A stretch of 64,000 bases of DNA from positions 251,389,542-251,453,541 of the forward strand of contig CM068375.1 in the NCBI GenBank assembly GCA_034769895.1, in the 5' to 3' direction. The notes under the pieces were generated by a model, which saw only the letters and a list, made by a program, of their open reading frames with translations, did no database searches and was not told where the DNA came from. The translations under genes and the position numbers were made by a program. Origin of the DNA: Magicicada septendecula (lineage: Eukaryota; Arthropoda; Insecta; Hemiptera; Cicadidae). Shown here in pieces: positions 1 through 9,665 of the stretch (its first letter is position 1; each line of letters starts with the position of its first letter).

Positions 1-1389
1 GTTGCCCGTTTCTTCACTCCACTTCACCAGTTGGAAACTTATTATGTCCGTTAATTCCTCGGGTCCCGGTCGGTATTAACGATATTATTTTGAATTATTC
101 ATATTTTTATAAAACTCGACCGACCGGGCCCGCACAACACTGTCAGCGTCTGTCAGCGAACTCGGTTTCTCGTGGACTGCCTCATTCCATGCAGCCGGAC
201 ATTAATGCCATGCCGGCGAACAAATTTCGTCGTCGCTCACCGCCTGAGTAGTCACAGTTTAGTGGCTATGTACATGACACATAGCAGTTTTTCCGTGTTG
301 TACGTCGATGATATTTAGACGCTTACTGGTCGACGTCACCAAAGTAGGATGGGCTTAAACCTTACATCCGTCGACTTAGTAAAGGAAGTGAACAGAGATT
401 ATTCTTTTAGCCATTTTTTGTGGTTCACAGCAGCGTGGGTCCGCGCGCATGGTTGTGTGACGCGCTCAGACGTACTGCCACACACTTGCAAAGTTCTTGG
501 AAATGACAACTTGGTACATTCCTGGTTCTGATTGCACCATTGTTGAAACGTAGTGCTGCCTTTGTTATACCACTGCTACAATACAACACGTGGCCTGGTC
601 ACTGTTGAATATTACGTTTACAAATATTTTTTAATAAAACCCCGAAATTTAAATAAAATGAAACCCCGCAAAATCGGTACGTTACAACATTTTATAACTA
701 ATTATGTGCATACTTATAACAGTTTCAACATAGATAAATTAGGATACAAACAGTTTTAAAAAGTATTAAAAATAAATTATTTAATTTTTAAATAAGTATT
801 AGCAACATAAAATCTTTCCTATGTATGAACGGGACACATATATGCCAATAAAATGGGTTTTCTACTAGATGCGTAAGTGCATCCATAGCAAACGGTATCG
901 GGAAATGATGTCATGTGCTGCGGATGCACTTACAGGTCCTTAATAAAAAAAACGATAAATATTGAATATAAATATTTGAATAAAAAGTTATTTATACCTA
1001 CAGGTTACTTAATTAAGCAAACTTATACACAAAAACAAAACAAAAATCAGCATTTTGGAAACCTGTTTAAATATTCTTCAGGTTCACGTGGTAAACTATA
1101 ATTTTTTGGGGTTATTACAAATCACTTTTAAAATTTAAGATAACAAATACTCTTGTTAATACAGTTATAAAAATTTCACATTAACATGAAAAGGAAAACA
1201 AAGTATGTTCATAATGTACATTATAGTGAATAGAATATATTTTTCTGAGTATTGCTTAGGCCTTTATCAGAAGGATCATATCAGGTTTTCTTATTTTTTT
1301 TAGTATATTTATACAAATTAATTAAAGAGTTAAGTAATTAGAAAACAAGCTTTTCTCTTAAATTGCAATTTTGTAAGTTACATCTAGTA
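1..1389. other. No gene recognised; CpG-rich start then AT-rich sequence
   Basis: The first ~540 bases are clearly richer in G+C and CpG than the rest of the window, which could mean a promoter or 5' exon of the host gene further right, but no exon can be proven. Short ORFs at 349-531, 553-759 and 913-1101 have no recognisable motif and look like chance frames. A donor-like GTAAGTGC lies at about 866-873. From 600 on the sequence is AT-rich and featureless. Confidence 0.4.
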
Positions 1390-1554
1390 CAGTAAACCCT
1401 CGATTTAACAGACTAATTGGGGCTGATAGGTGTCCGTAAAATCGAAAGTCCGTTAAATCGCAAATTTTGTTTTTTGAGGATATATTTAAATCAAATAGGC
1501 CTATAACACTTGAAATTTTAATACTATTAATATCATGCAAATACCGTATTGTTC

Positions 1555-1619
1555 CGAATGCAAGCCGCACTTTTTCTCCTAAAAACATGGTCGCTAATTT
1601 GGCCTGCGGCTTGCATTCG
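1555..1619. repeat. Perfect 15-bp inverted repeat (hairpin)
   Basis: CGAATGCAAGCCGCA at 1555-1569 is the exact reverse complement of 1605-1619, with a 35-nt loop. It lies inside the decayed Tigger-like element but is not part of its termini, so it may be the remnant of a small foldback/MITE inserted there. Confidence 0.75.
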
Positions 1620-1992
1620 CGTGCTAACAAAATTCGAAGTTATACCTGACTTCTGGCGGGACGAACGCTTTTGGTATCTATGAGTTGTTTACTGCCTAAG
1701 CAACAGCAGTTTGCCTGGCTGTAGTTAACTCTGGTGTTATGATTTATGACTACAACCGAATGTTTTAACAGCAAACTGAAGAAAGAATAGTAAGATAAAG
1801 TGTAAGTGCGTGCTCACGCGCGCATGCTCGCACCCTTCTGTAGGCAGCAAGACAAAGGATGAGTAGAGGGGGTGTGAGTAACATGTTTCTAAATAACGGG
1901 TAAACTGCCAGTGTGGTTTTCTATTGTAACAGCGACAACATCGCTTATCTGTATTTTGTTTTCATTCGGCGTTTTTGTAGTGCATTTGCGGT

Positions 1993-2690
1993 ATGAGTGA
2001 TATTGTGGAGACTAAAGGCACGCAGTCAAATCAAATTAAACGTAACCCGTACGATGCGAATTATAAATTAATTGTGATACAAATGTAGAAAAAACATGCA
2101 ATCGTGAAGCTGCAAGGAAATTCGATATTGATGAATCCTGTATTGACGATGGAGAAAACAGAAGGAACGACTTTTAAATGCAAATACTGCGCGACGAGCA
2201 TTTGCTGGACCTCAAGTTGGGCGTTTTGTAGCAGTTGAGTCCAGCGTCTGTGAATACGTACGGCTTTTAAGAAGGCAAGGACTCCCTGTCACTAGACATG
2301 TTTTAAAATTAAAAGCTTTAGAAATCCCAGAAGAATTAACAGTCTCCGGTTTCAAAGCCAGCTTCGGGTGTATAAGACGAATGATGCGGCGAAATGGATT
2401 TGCGCTTAAATGACGTACATCACTCGTGCTAAAACTACCGAGTGACTACGAAGAGAAACTCCTACAGTATCAGCGGTTTGTCATTCATTTATGCAAGAAG
2501 CATAATTATTCACTTGAACACATGGGAAATGCCGATGAAACGCCCGTAGTTTTTATTTTTTATTTACGGTGGACCAAAAGGGAACCAAATCTGTAACAGT
2601 AAAGATTACAGGAAATGAAAAATTACGTGCCACTGTAACGCTTGCTGTATTAGCCGATGGACAAAAATTTCACAGTGAAATAAGATGCAT
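1993..2690 (+). pseudogene. Broken pogo/Tigger-type transposase
   Basis: Reading across several stops and frame changes gives an N-terminal helix-turn-helix (NPYDANYKLIVIQ), then CNREAARKFDIDESC in another frame. A CENP-B-type DNA-binding part follows (YVRLLRRQGLPVTR, then a stretch around GFKASFG). The start of the DDE catalytic domain shows NADETPV, and a strand-rich part (KGTKSVTVKITGNEK, LAVLADGQKF) follows. The C-terminal half with the remaining catalytic acids is missing, and about 30 bases seem lost near 2555. The gene is dead. It is more diverged than, and different in its N-terminus from, the Tigger at 12.3-14.6 kb. Confidence 0.8.
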
Positions 2691-2723
2691 ATCAGTGTAT
2701 ATTGTTCAGTGTTAGTCATCGTG

Positions 2724-2969
2724 ATGTCTTCCACTGAACGTGTGCGACACCTGCGTCAACGACAACGCAAAGACAGGGATCGTGAAGAATTAAATGAATT
2801 CTTGATGAATACTCCGTTCTCATCAAATACAATTGAAGATGAGAAAATTTGCGTGTTTCAAAACAAGAAACAAGAAGAAAAGAAACGAAAGAATGCTGCG
2901 ATAGCCAAGCAATATCGCCAGAACAGGAGAGTCTGCAGTTTATGCACATTATACGTTTCAAAAGCCTAA
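2724..2969 (+). CDS. Small basic ORF inside the Tigger-like element, function unknown
   Basis: An 81-residue frame starting MSSTERVRHLRQRQRKDRD is rich in Arg, Lys and Glu, with a second basic patch (KKQEEKKRKNAAIAKQYRQ). The composition suggests a charged helix or nuclear localisation. It is not part of the transposase. Short arginine-rich N-termini of this kind occur in ORFs of some arthropod transposons, so it may come from another element, but I do not recognise the family. It could equally be a chance frame. Confidence 0.25.
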   Translation: MSSTERVRHLRQRQRKDRDREELNEFLMNTPFSSNTIEDEKICVFQNKKQEEKKRKNAAIAKQYRQNRRVCSLCTLYVSKA

Positions 2970-3119
2970 AAACATTATCATGCTTTGATGGTTTTTTTTG
3001 TCAAATTCTGTCCGTTAAATCCGAAGTCCGTTAAACCGAGATCCGTTAAATCGAGGGTTTACTGTATTTAATTTGATCTATATAATGTGAATTGAAATTT
3101 ATTTTTTTTTTATTTGTAG

Positions 3120-3291
3120 GAAGATGAAGCGGTGGATATATGACAAACAGCAGTATAAGGGAACGCCATCAAGCCCTAAAGCAAGAAGACAGAGGCACAA
3201 ATCTATGGGTGAACTCGAAATGTCAACCTCAAACATGACAAGTGGTGCAAAATCAAAGAAACATCATTCTTCCTTTTTAACTACTTCTGAG
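3120..3291 (+). CDS. Host gene, internal exon (unknown basic protein)
   Basis: A long T tract ends in TTTGTAG at 3113-3119, and GTGAGA follows the exon at 3292. The exon is open in one frame: one base completes a codon, then 57 codons beginning KMKRWIYDKQQYKG and ending LTTSE, leaving a phase-0 donor. The next exon (11853) starts in phase 0 with a good acceptor, which supports both. The peptide is basic and Ser/Thr-rich, with a nuclear-localisation-like KARRQRHKS. No enzyme motif is visible and I do not recognise the family. Earlier exons must exist, because the acceptor is in phase 2; they are not identified here. Confidence 0.7.
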
Positions 3292-3357
3292 GTGAGATGA
3301 TATATTGTAACAATCTGTGAAGTTACGGGTTTTTAATTATGTTTGAGGACGTTTGAA

Positions 3358-3540
3358 AGCCCCACTGTTGGGTTCGCCAATTTGTAATATAACGTGTTTA
3401 TGGGGGGTCCTTCTTGTTTCAGCCCCACGTTGGAGTCGTCAATTTGATATATAACGAGTTACTCGGGATCAATAAGATTTATTTTAGGTTTCGGGGTTTG
3501 ACCAAGCTCCACGTTGGTATGCGCCAATTTGTAACCAACC
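3358..3540. repeat. Three diverged copies of an LTR/primer-site-like junction
   Basis: Similar ~36-nt blocks start at 3358, 3421 and 3505. Each reads AGC(C/T)CCAC..GTTGG..CG(C)CAATTTG. On the minus strand this is an LTR end followed by a primer binding site of the TGGCGCCCAACGTGGGGC kind. An intact element would have one such junction; three in 183 bp suggest tandem or nested LTR ends. Confidence 0.5.
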
Positions 3541-5769
3541 ACGTGGTTTCTATGTTTTATTTAATTATGTTATTAATAAATATATCTATTCGGTTGTTAC
3601 CGATGAAGCCTCCTGAAAATATATTATTAAGGCAAATATAATTATAATTATGTTCTTTTAACTTATAATCGTACTACGATATAGGTTTAACTTAGTATTG
3701 AGTAGTTGGGTAATATTAACGATATATATAGTGTATTGACTGAATGTAATGAGTATTCTTGTCAACCCTAGTCCCTCGATGTTAGAAAATTCTGTTCAAA
3801 TTTTGTACTGAAAACACGCTAGTTCGGCAATCTCCCGTTCCACCAGCTGTAAACACTTAGCGCTGGTATTTGTAATAATCGTGTTTCTAGGTTAGCCGTT
3901 CATCGGGTTTGAATCAACCTTTTATTGTAAATTATCCCACCCACTACAGATAGTATCTATTCTGCAATAACTTCAAACATTATCTCATACAATAAAGATC
4001 CTTTATTAATTTTATCTATTATTTCACAGTTACTGTTATCTCCAAAATAATAATATTATCAAATCGATTATACAAAAATATATCGATTGTCAATTGATCA
4101 AGTTACTTTGTCTCATACAAATTAAATATAACAACAAATAATTCTTATCCCAGGGTTCGTAAGATTCTTTGAACCATTAGTAAGGCCAGGTAAAATGCAC
4201 AATTAAGGTTACTCAAGTATTACAAAACAAAATTATTAACTCTAAATATATTGAATTTAAAATAGGTTGTTTTTTACCGGGTCGGCAGAACTCAAACTGG
4301 CACTGGTCGTCTGTAAACAGTGAAGATGTTCAGCTTAAGTTACATTCATCCAGGAAAACTTGTTTTGACCCTTAATAAAATTGATAGGGTAATATCCAGG
4401 GAAGCTCTCAGGAACTCTTCTAACTGCTGTTCTTCACCTATGATCTTGATAGTTGTCGGTCACGCTGGAATGAAAATAGTATCCCAGCTTCTTCTGCAAG
4501 TGAAGGTTAACTCTGCAAAACGAGATCTTCGTATGTCTTCTCAATAATTCCGTTAGTTTCGGCCTTTATTTCTCTTAATTAATCTTCTGGTTATAGGAGA
4601 AATCGGTTTAATACCGAATCCAGCGGAATTATTCTGGTGAATGAGGTGAGGGGTTTTCAACTCTTTTAAATGTATTCAGTTATAATTTGGAAGTCTAATT
4701 AGTTTTATCACTCATCAGTATTATGATAGAATTAGATTTCAAAGAGGGTTTTTTAATTTTGATTCAGATTTTCTTCAGAATTTATTATTCATTTTTTTAA
4801 ATGTATCTGCCCATCTCAACTCAATAGCTTGTAACAATCAGAACGAATGATTCAATATAAACAACTCATGTCCATTTCAGTTGCCTTAACAACCACTTTT
4901 TCCTGTCATTGGGTGAAATTAGATATCCTAGAGCCAGAATTATAGAATATTACTACTCTTTTTCAATAAAATACTCCATGCTTGGAATAATACTAAATTA
5001 CCTAAAATTCTCACCTAACCTTCCTTCATAAACAGTATATGTTTTACTATAGTTTCATTGGACTGGACTTCTTAAAAAGGTATTAATTTCCTTTTACAAA
5101 TATTAAATTTAGGCCTATAGGTTTTCTTACCACTGTTATAACATTGTTTGGTTTTTTAACTTAATTTTATTTTACCTGACCTACTGTACAATTAATTATT
5201 GGTTAATGGTCATTTACATTAATTTTAACTTCCTGGTTTTTATTTTATTACCTTAATTAATTCGTCTTAGAACCCTTCATTAGTTTACAATATAATTATC
5301 AGAACTACTTGTCAAACCTTAAACACTGATTGCCCTCCTGGCCAAGTTTACAAATATTAATTAAAACAACTGCATTATTCAATTTTAGACAATACTTAAA
5401 ACTTAGTATAATGCCTAACACAGGTAACTATACTTGATTGTCTAAAGACAAATTTAACATAAATACAAACATTATCATTGATGAAGTATTCCTATTAAAC
5501 ATCATTAGTTCACTCTTACCATACTCAAAACATAACATAAATATTCTGTGAACATCAACATGCTACAGTATAAAAACAAGCACAATCTATTATATTAACT
5601 ATTAATTGGTATGGTATTTCATATTCAACATTAATTATTGCCTCTTTTGACTTGAGGTACCTCTCAGATGCATTAATTACTGAGCAACCTTAATTCAGGG
5701 TATGGTCCTTGACCATAGTTAATTCAATTTTTTATGTAACGTTGGGGACCTCAACTCTGTTACGTTACA
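3383..5769 (-). mobile_element. LTR-like block, probably one or more decayed LTRs
   Basis: The left side begins TGTAATATAACG directly next to a primer-site-like sequence, and the right side ends in GTTACGTTACA, a TG...CA pair like the confirmed LTRs in this window (which end in CGTTACA). At ~2.4 kb it is twice the length of those LTRs, no target duplication was found, and no coding motif is visible, including in the 75-codon frame at 4320-4547. It may hold several nested LTR fragments. It lies in the host intron. Confidence 0.35.
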
Positions 5770-6190
5770 ATATTCATCGCTGTTAAATGACAGATGATTT
5801 TTTTTCATCATTTCAAATATGAGTTCCTCAATTGAAATAGTAAATTTATTGACTGCTATCTCACTCATAAGCTTTCATGGTAAATACACATCCTTTATTT
5901 TCCTTTAAACCAACATGTGACGAGGAATCCTCAGTGGGTTGACTAAGACGGCAAACTCTTGACTCCTCCCCATGATGTTAAAAACAAACCCATACTTTAC
6001 TACAAAGTATTCCCCATCCAACTTGCCTAAAAACTACAATAAAATTGAAACATAATACGTAACAAATATTTAACATAAAAACATTTTATGACCATTACAG
6101 CACAGGATTTTATTTTATTACAACAATCCTGCCACATCATTTAAAGCCATTTCCAAACTCCCAGTAACTTATAACTGTCATCTCTGTTAA
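5770..6190. other. No gene; AT-rich sequence
   Basis: AT-rich intronic sequence without ORFs, repeats or RNA motifs that I can support. Confidence 0.5.
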
Positions 6191-6572
6191 AACTGTTCTT
6201 AGTTTGTAAATTTCTATCACCTCTCAGATCACCTGAGGAAACAAGTTGCAAATCTTCACCATGATTGCCCTGTCTTCAAATAAGATCTATGCTTGTTTTC
6301 ATTTGTGTGCTCTGCTGTTGCTGATTCCTTCAGGTGCCTCACATGTTCTTACACTAGTGTTAACACCTGTCTCTGCGTTTCGCCCACATACATAACACTG
6401 TAACTGCACAGGACCTTGTAGATGCCAGGAGTAATGTATCTTATCTTTTGCTGATGGTAACATTTGGCAAACCCTCCTAACCAACTTGAGTGTACACTAT
6501 ACATTGTGTTTCTTCAATATCTGGCTGATTTTATCAGTAGTTCCATGTACGTAAGGGAAATAAGAGCATCAT
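6190..6572 (-). pseudogene. Penelope-like element: GIY-YIG endonuclease fragment
   Basis: Read on the minus strand, the linker YVHGTTDKISQILKKHNV and LVRRVCQMLPSAKDK is followed by the GIY-YIG core PGIYKVLCS...VMYVGETQRQ. Then come an in-frame stop, EHVRHLKESATAEH and finally FNRDDSYKL. This order (linker, GIY, YVG, conserved Arg/His region) is that of the C-terminal endonuclease of Penelope-like retroelements, which nicks target DNA during insertion. Several stops and frame changes make it non-functional. The upstream end abuts a + strand fragment of the same element type at about 6573. Confidence 0.7.
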
Positions 6573-6574
6573 TT

Positions 6575-6910
6575 TTTGCTTCAGCCTGAAAGCATACAGG
6601 GCCAACTTCATAAAATGGGGAGGGGGGCACTCTGTTTACAGAAAATCGACCCACATGATTGTAACATAAATGCTAAGTCGCATCGCCATCTGGCACAAAA
6701 ACAAGTAGTACTAAACTCATTAATAAACAGAGTGATATACAGATGTGACAAGGAAAACCGGGATATGAAGTGAGGTATGTTAAAGAAAGGGCTTCGCCGT
6801 AATGGTTACAACAACGTAGAAATCAGACAAGCCTTTATAAGTCTTCTGCAGAAATTGAAATTGTCCTGGTACACATTCAGGCTGAAGTAGAACATTGATG
6901 TGGCGTCATT
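6575..6910 (+). pseudogene. Penelope-like element: reverse transcriptase thumb fragment
   Basis: The frame contains HDCNINAKSHRHLAQKQVVL and NSLINRVIYRCDKENRDM, then after a stop LRRNGYNNVEIRQAFI. This matches the thumb region of Penelope-like reverse transcriptases, where a conserved Ser-His-His..Gln-Lys block is followed by a leucine-rich helix and a NGY motif. It lies back-to-back with the minus-strand endonuclease fragment (6190-6572), giving an inverted arrangement. Both ends are truncated. Confidence 0.6.
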
Positions 6911-7098
6911 GCAGTATTGATGAAAGAAAATTGTTAGGTTTAAAGAAAAGTAAACATGACATGTATTAAGCTAAAAAAAAAGAATTGTTATTTTTGACTG
7001 CTGTTTAATAGAAAATATCAACTTCTCAGATTTAGAAAAAATGTAGGTATTTTGTAGTAACAGTATAAGACATACTGTAGAATGTTTTAAAAGTTTGT

Positions 7099-7139
<41 letters not shown>
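7099..7139. repeat. (GT)n microsatellite
   Basis: About 20 uninterrupted GT units, followed downstream by a short (AAT)n run near 7172-7190. Confidence 0.95.
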
Positions 7140-7140
<1 letters not shown>

Positions 7141-7929
7141 CTTTTAAACATTATGGTCTATGTGCCTTACCATTAATAATAATAATAATAGGCTTCTTTT
7201 GTTCTATTGAAGTGGTTGAGGGGAGGCAGGGTAGGCTGTGTACATGATCCATATAACACACAAGTAAGACAGTGTGGCTAGCACTACATTTCAGTCATTT
7301 ATTATTATCCTTTATGCATTTCTACAGATTGATTCAGTCTGGCCACTGGAAAACACTTATGTTTTATGATGTGCCAGATATAGAACGTGGTACCTCCCTC
7401 TAGGTGTGCAGCTATCTGTCATACACATTGATCTTTAAGCCCCCTCTCACCAATAATTAAAGAGGTATTTTTCTCTTATCACAGTATTTTTTTCTACACA
7501 GAATAATGTTAATCATTTTTTGCAAAACATTTTCACCAATACATTTTATCTCCTTCTGGTAACTTTGGGGAAAATAAACTGATTTCATCAGCAGTAAAAA
7601 TACCTTTACTACATAAATCATATTTAGGATAGAAACATGTTTACATCTAGACCAGAAGATTGATAATATTCCTGGTGGAGGGCACCAGTACCAAGTTAAG
7701 CTGTAAGAGAAATGATTCTGGACAGCCTGTCTTTGGAATATTATGGGTGTGAATCTAGTAGGAAAACTGGTCCCCTTAGTCTGATAAGACAGCCAGTTTG
7801 TGGGTGACAACTCAGACAGAAAATCGGGCTGGACATCAATCTCAAAGATAGCAGCCCCACCATCGTCTTATCCTAGTAACATATTCAGGGGACATATTAG
7901 TTACTAAACTGCTCTAAGCAAGATTTCTA
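7140..7929. other. No gene recognised
   Basis: The 117-codon minus-strand frame at 7457-7810 has no recognisable motif. The part from about 7660 could be the eroded upstream body of the LINE whose tail follows, but I cannot show this. Confidence 0.35.
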
Positions 7930-8070
7930 AGCTGAAATGATGGAGAGGTATGGGGCAGCCAAAGGAGCATTGGAGCGACCATCTCTAGTCTATCTACTTG
8001 GGACCGAAACAAACCATTTTTGGTTTTATCATTGCTGAAAATGGTGATGATAAGTTTACACATCACATCT
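7930..8070 (+). pseudogene. 3' end of a non-LTR retrotransposon (LINE)
   Basis: A short frame ends GQPKEHWSDHL followed by a stop, matching position by position the tail GRPRKCWSDQL-stop of the fragment at 62089-62260. Both are followed by a shared 3' sequence containing GACCGAAACAAACCA. Tails of the form G-R-P-R-K-x-W-x-D are typical of the C-terminus of several LINE reverse transcriptases. Only the last few codons and the 3' UTR survive. Confidence 0.5.
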
Positions 8071-8294
8071 ATCATATTTGTATCTGTATTGCAACCACTT
8101 CTCCACATATACCATTTTAAAAGGCATTAAAAGGCAAATTTTGCCTAGTATGAAATTCCTCTGAGCTGTTGGTTACTATAAAGTTTTTTATTTCAGATTT
8201 CCACAAGTACTTCAATGATTTTTTTTTTTTTTTTCTCCAGATCGCTATTATGATTAATTTAAGAATTTTACTTTATATAATCCACTAGGCGATC

Positions 8295-8355
8295 TCAGTT
8301 TTTCAAATACGACATGTTTCAGGGACTAAATCCCTATCCTCAGGTACAGTAAACT
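8295..8355 (-). ncRNA. Hammerhead ribozyme (Penelope-associated)
   Basis: On the minus strand: outer stem I CAGTTT (8350-8355) pairs with AAACTG (8295-8300). Inner stem I GTAC pairs with GTAT. The box CTGAGGA fits the CUGANGA consensus. After one extra U comes stem II AGGGA/TCCCT with loop TTTAG, then GAAA. Stem III is two base pairs (A-U, C-G) around a 2-nt loop, and the predicted cleavage site is ATGTC/GTAT. The strand and position, 155 nt behind the endonuclease stop, fit its host element. Self-cleavage is inferred, not shown, and the extra U between the box and stem II could weaken it. Confidence 0.75.
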
Positions 8356-8510
8356 GCTATTCCCCTAATACATAGGGGTCGTCGAAAAGATTAAAACGTT
8401 TATACACATAAACACCACACGCACAAAACTCACTATGAATAAATTAACATATATACATAAACATATGAAAATGTTATAAGTGACTCGGTGCACTGGTCGA
8501 CCTCTGATCG

Positions 8511-9665
8511 TCAACTAACATGTATTCGCTCTTCACTGCTTATCTTCAATGCGGTATCATATAATTTATTGGATTTAAACATCAGCTGATCGTTGAGTAA
8601 CTGTTCCTCATTTATTTTGGAGGCCCTGTATATTTCAAACTCTTCTAGGGCATTCAGGAGATGACCTTTATTACATATGTGTATCGGCTCCATGTTTTCT
8701 TTGAATCCGGTGTAACTATGGTTTTCGTTTATGAGTTGGAGTGCGTAATTTGATGAGGTGGTTTGGGGATTCTTTTTTGGTAGGTGTTCTTTAAACCTCT
8801 CGATAAATTTTGTCCCCGGTTGTCCGATATAGAACTTATCGCACTCACTGCACTGGATTCTATACACTCCTGAACATTCCTCCGATGTTATTGGAGCACG
8901 TGGCTTAAGTATATTTTTTTAGATTATTCATGGTCTTGAATGAAACATTTATACATAATTTTTTAAATTCATTTTTTATTACATTGGGGAGTAAGTTCGT
9001 ATATAATGCTGAGACGTATTGTGTTTTATTTTTAGCCTTATTATTGTCACCATTTATTTTCCGTAATTGTTTAAGTATTATTGTATCCACAATTTCTATT
9101 TTATATCCATTTCTCAAAGCTATGTGTTTTATGACGTTAGATTCGTCCTTATAATCTTCCGTGTTCATTGGTATGTTTAATAGTCTATATGCTAGCGCAT
9201 TAAACGCCGCCATTTTTTGTGTGTACGGATGATTCGATTTAGCATTTATAACTATGTCTGTTGTGGTAGGCTTTCGGTATATTTTAAAACCGAGATGGTT
9301 GTTTCTTTTTAACACCGATACATCGAGGAAGTTCAAGCTATTATTAGTTTCCATTTCCATGGTAAATTTAGTGTTACGGTTAATGTCGTTAATAAACTTA
9401 AAAAACATATCCACCTGTCTATGAGTGCCATTAAATATTATGAAGGTATCGTCTACGTAACGTGTATAAAAACTATTTTATCATGGAACTGGTTGTAGTT
9501 AGACAACAGAAATTTATTCTCATAGTAGTTCATGTATATTTCGGCCAAAAGTCCGCTTAGAGGTGAACCCATTGCCAACCCTTCCTTTTGGTTAAAATAC
9601 TTATTGTCATGAGTGTAATAATTTTGTTCTAAACAAAAAGCAGATAGAAGAACTCCTATCTTTAT
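8511..9665 (-). pseudogene. Penelope-like reverse transcriptase/endonuclease, frameshifted
   Basis: The minus strand reads through RT motif B (KEGLAMGSPLSGLLAEIY), the catalytic motif C (RYVDDTFIIFNGT), the thumb (NFLDVSVLKRN, YRKPTTTDIVINAKSNH, KMAAFNALAYRLLN) and a linker. Then comes the GIY-YIG endonuclease (SGVYRIQCSECDKFYIGQPG, FKEHLP, ALEEFEIYRA) ending at 8511. The protein would synthesise DNA from element RNA at a nicked target. At least two indels break it: one near 9465, just before motif C, and one in an A run near 8925. N-terminal RT motifs are absent. It is clearly related to the copies at 42.7-45.5 kb but a different subfamily. Confidence 0.85.

Larger units (their letters stand above)
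1390..3064 (+). mobile_element. Decayed Tigger/pogo-like DNA transposon
   Basis: The ends are inverted copies of each other: the left begins CAGTAAACCCTCGATTTAAC and the right is its exact reverse complement. TA dinucleotides flank both ends (1388-1389 and 3065-3066), the target duplication of Tc1/mariner/pogo elements. The motif GTCCGTTAAATC is repeated just inside each end. The 1.7-kb body contains a transposase relic (separate entry), an unrelated short basic ORF and a perfect 15-bp hairpin. It lies 55 bp upstream of a host exon. Confidence 0.85.
8270..9665 (-). mobile_element. 5'-truncated Penelope-like element with hammerhead ribozyme
   Basis: The minus strand carries, in order, the end of a reverse transcriptase, a GIY-YIG endonuclease, a ~155-nt spacer and a hammerhead ribozyme. 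Penelope-like elements are known to combine such an RT and endonuclease and to carry hammerhead motifs in their terminal repeats. The 5' part of the RT is missing beyond about 9665; the exact 3' end is uncertain. Confidence 0.8.

Noticed and set aside
349..531. 60-codon + strand frame in the CpG-rich start of the window
   Set aside because: No motif, no splice context in the right phase for the exon at 3120; could be 5' UTR but not supportable as coding.
3383..5769. Complete LTR retrotransposon at 3.4-5.8 kb
   Set aside because: No target duplication, no second LTR and no internal coding motif; kept only as an LTR-like block.
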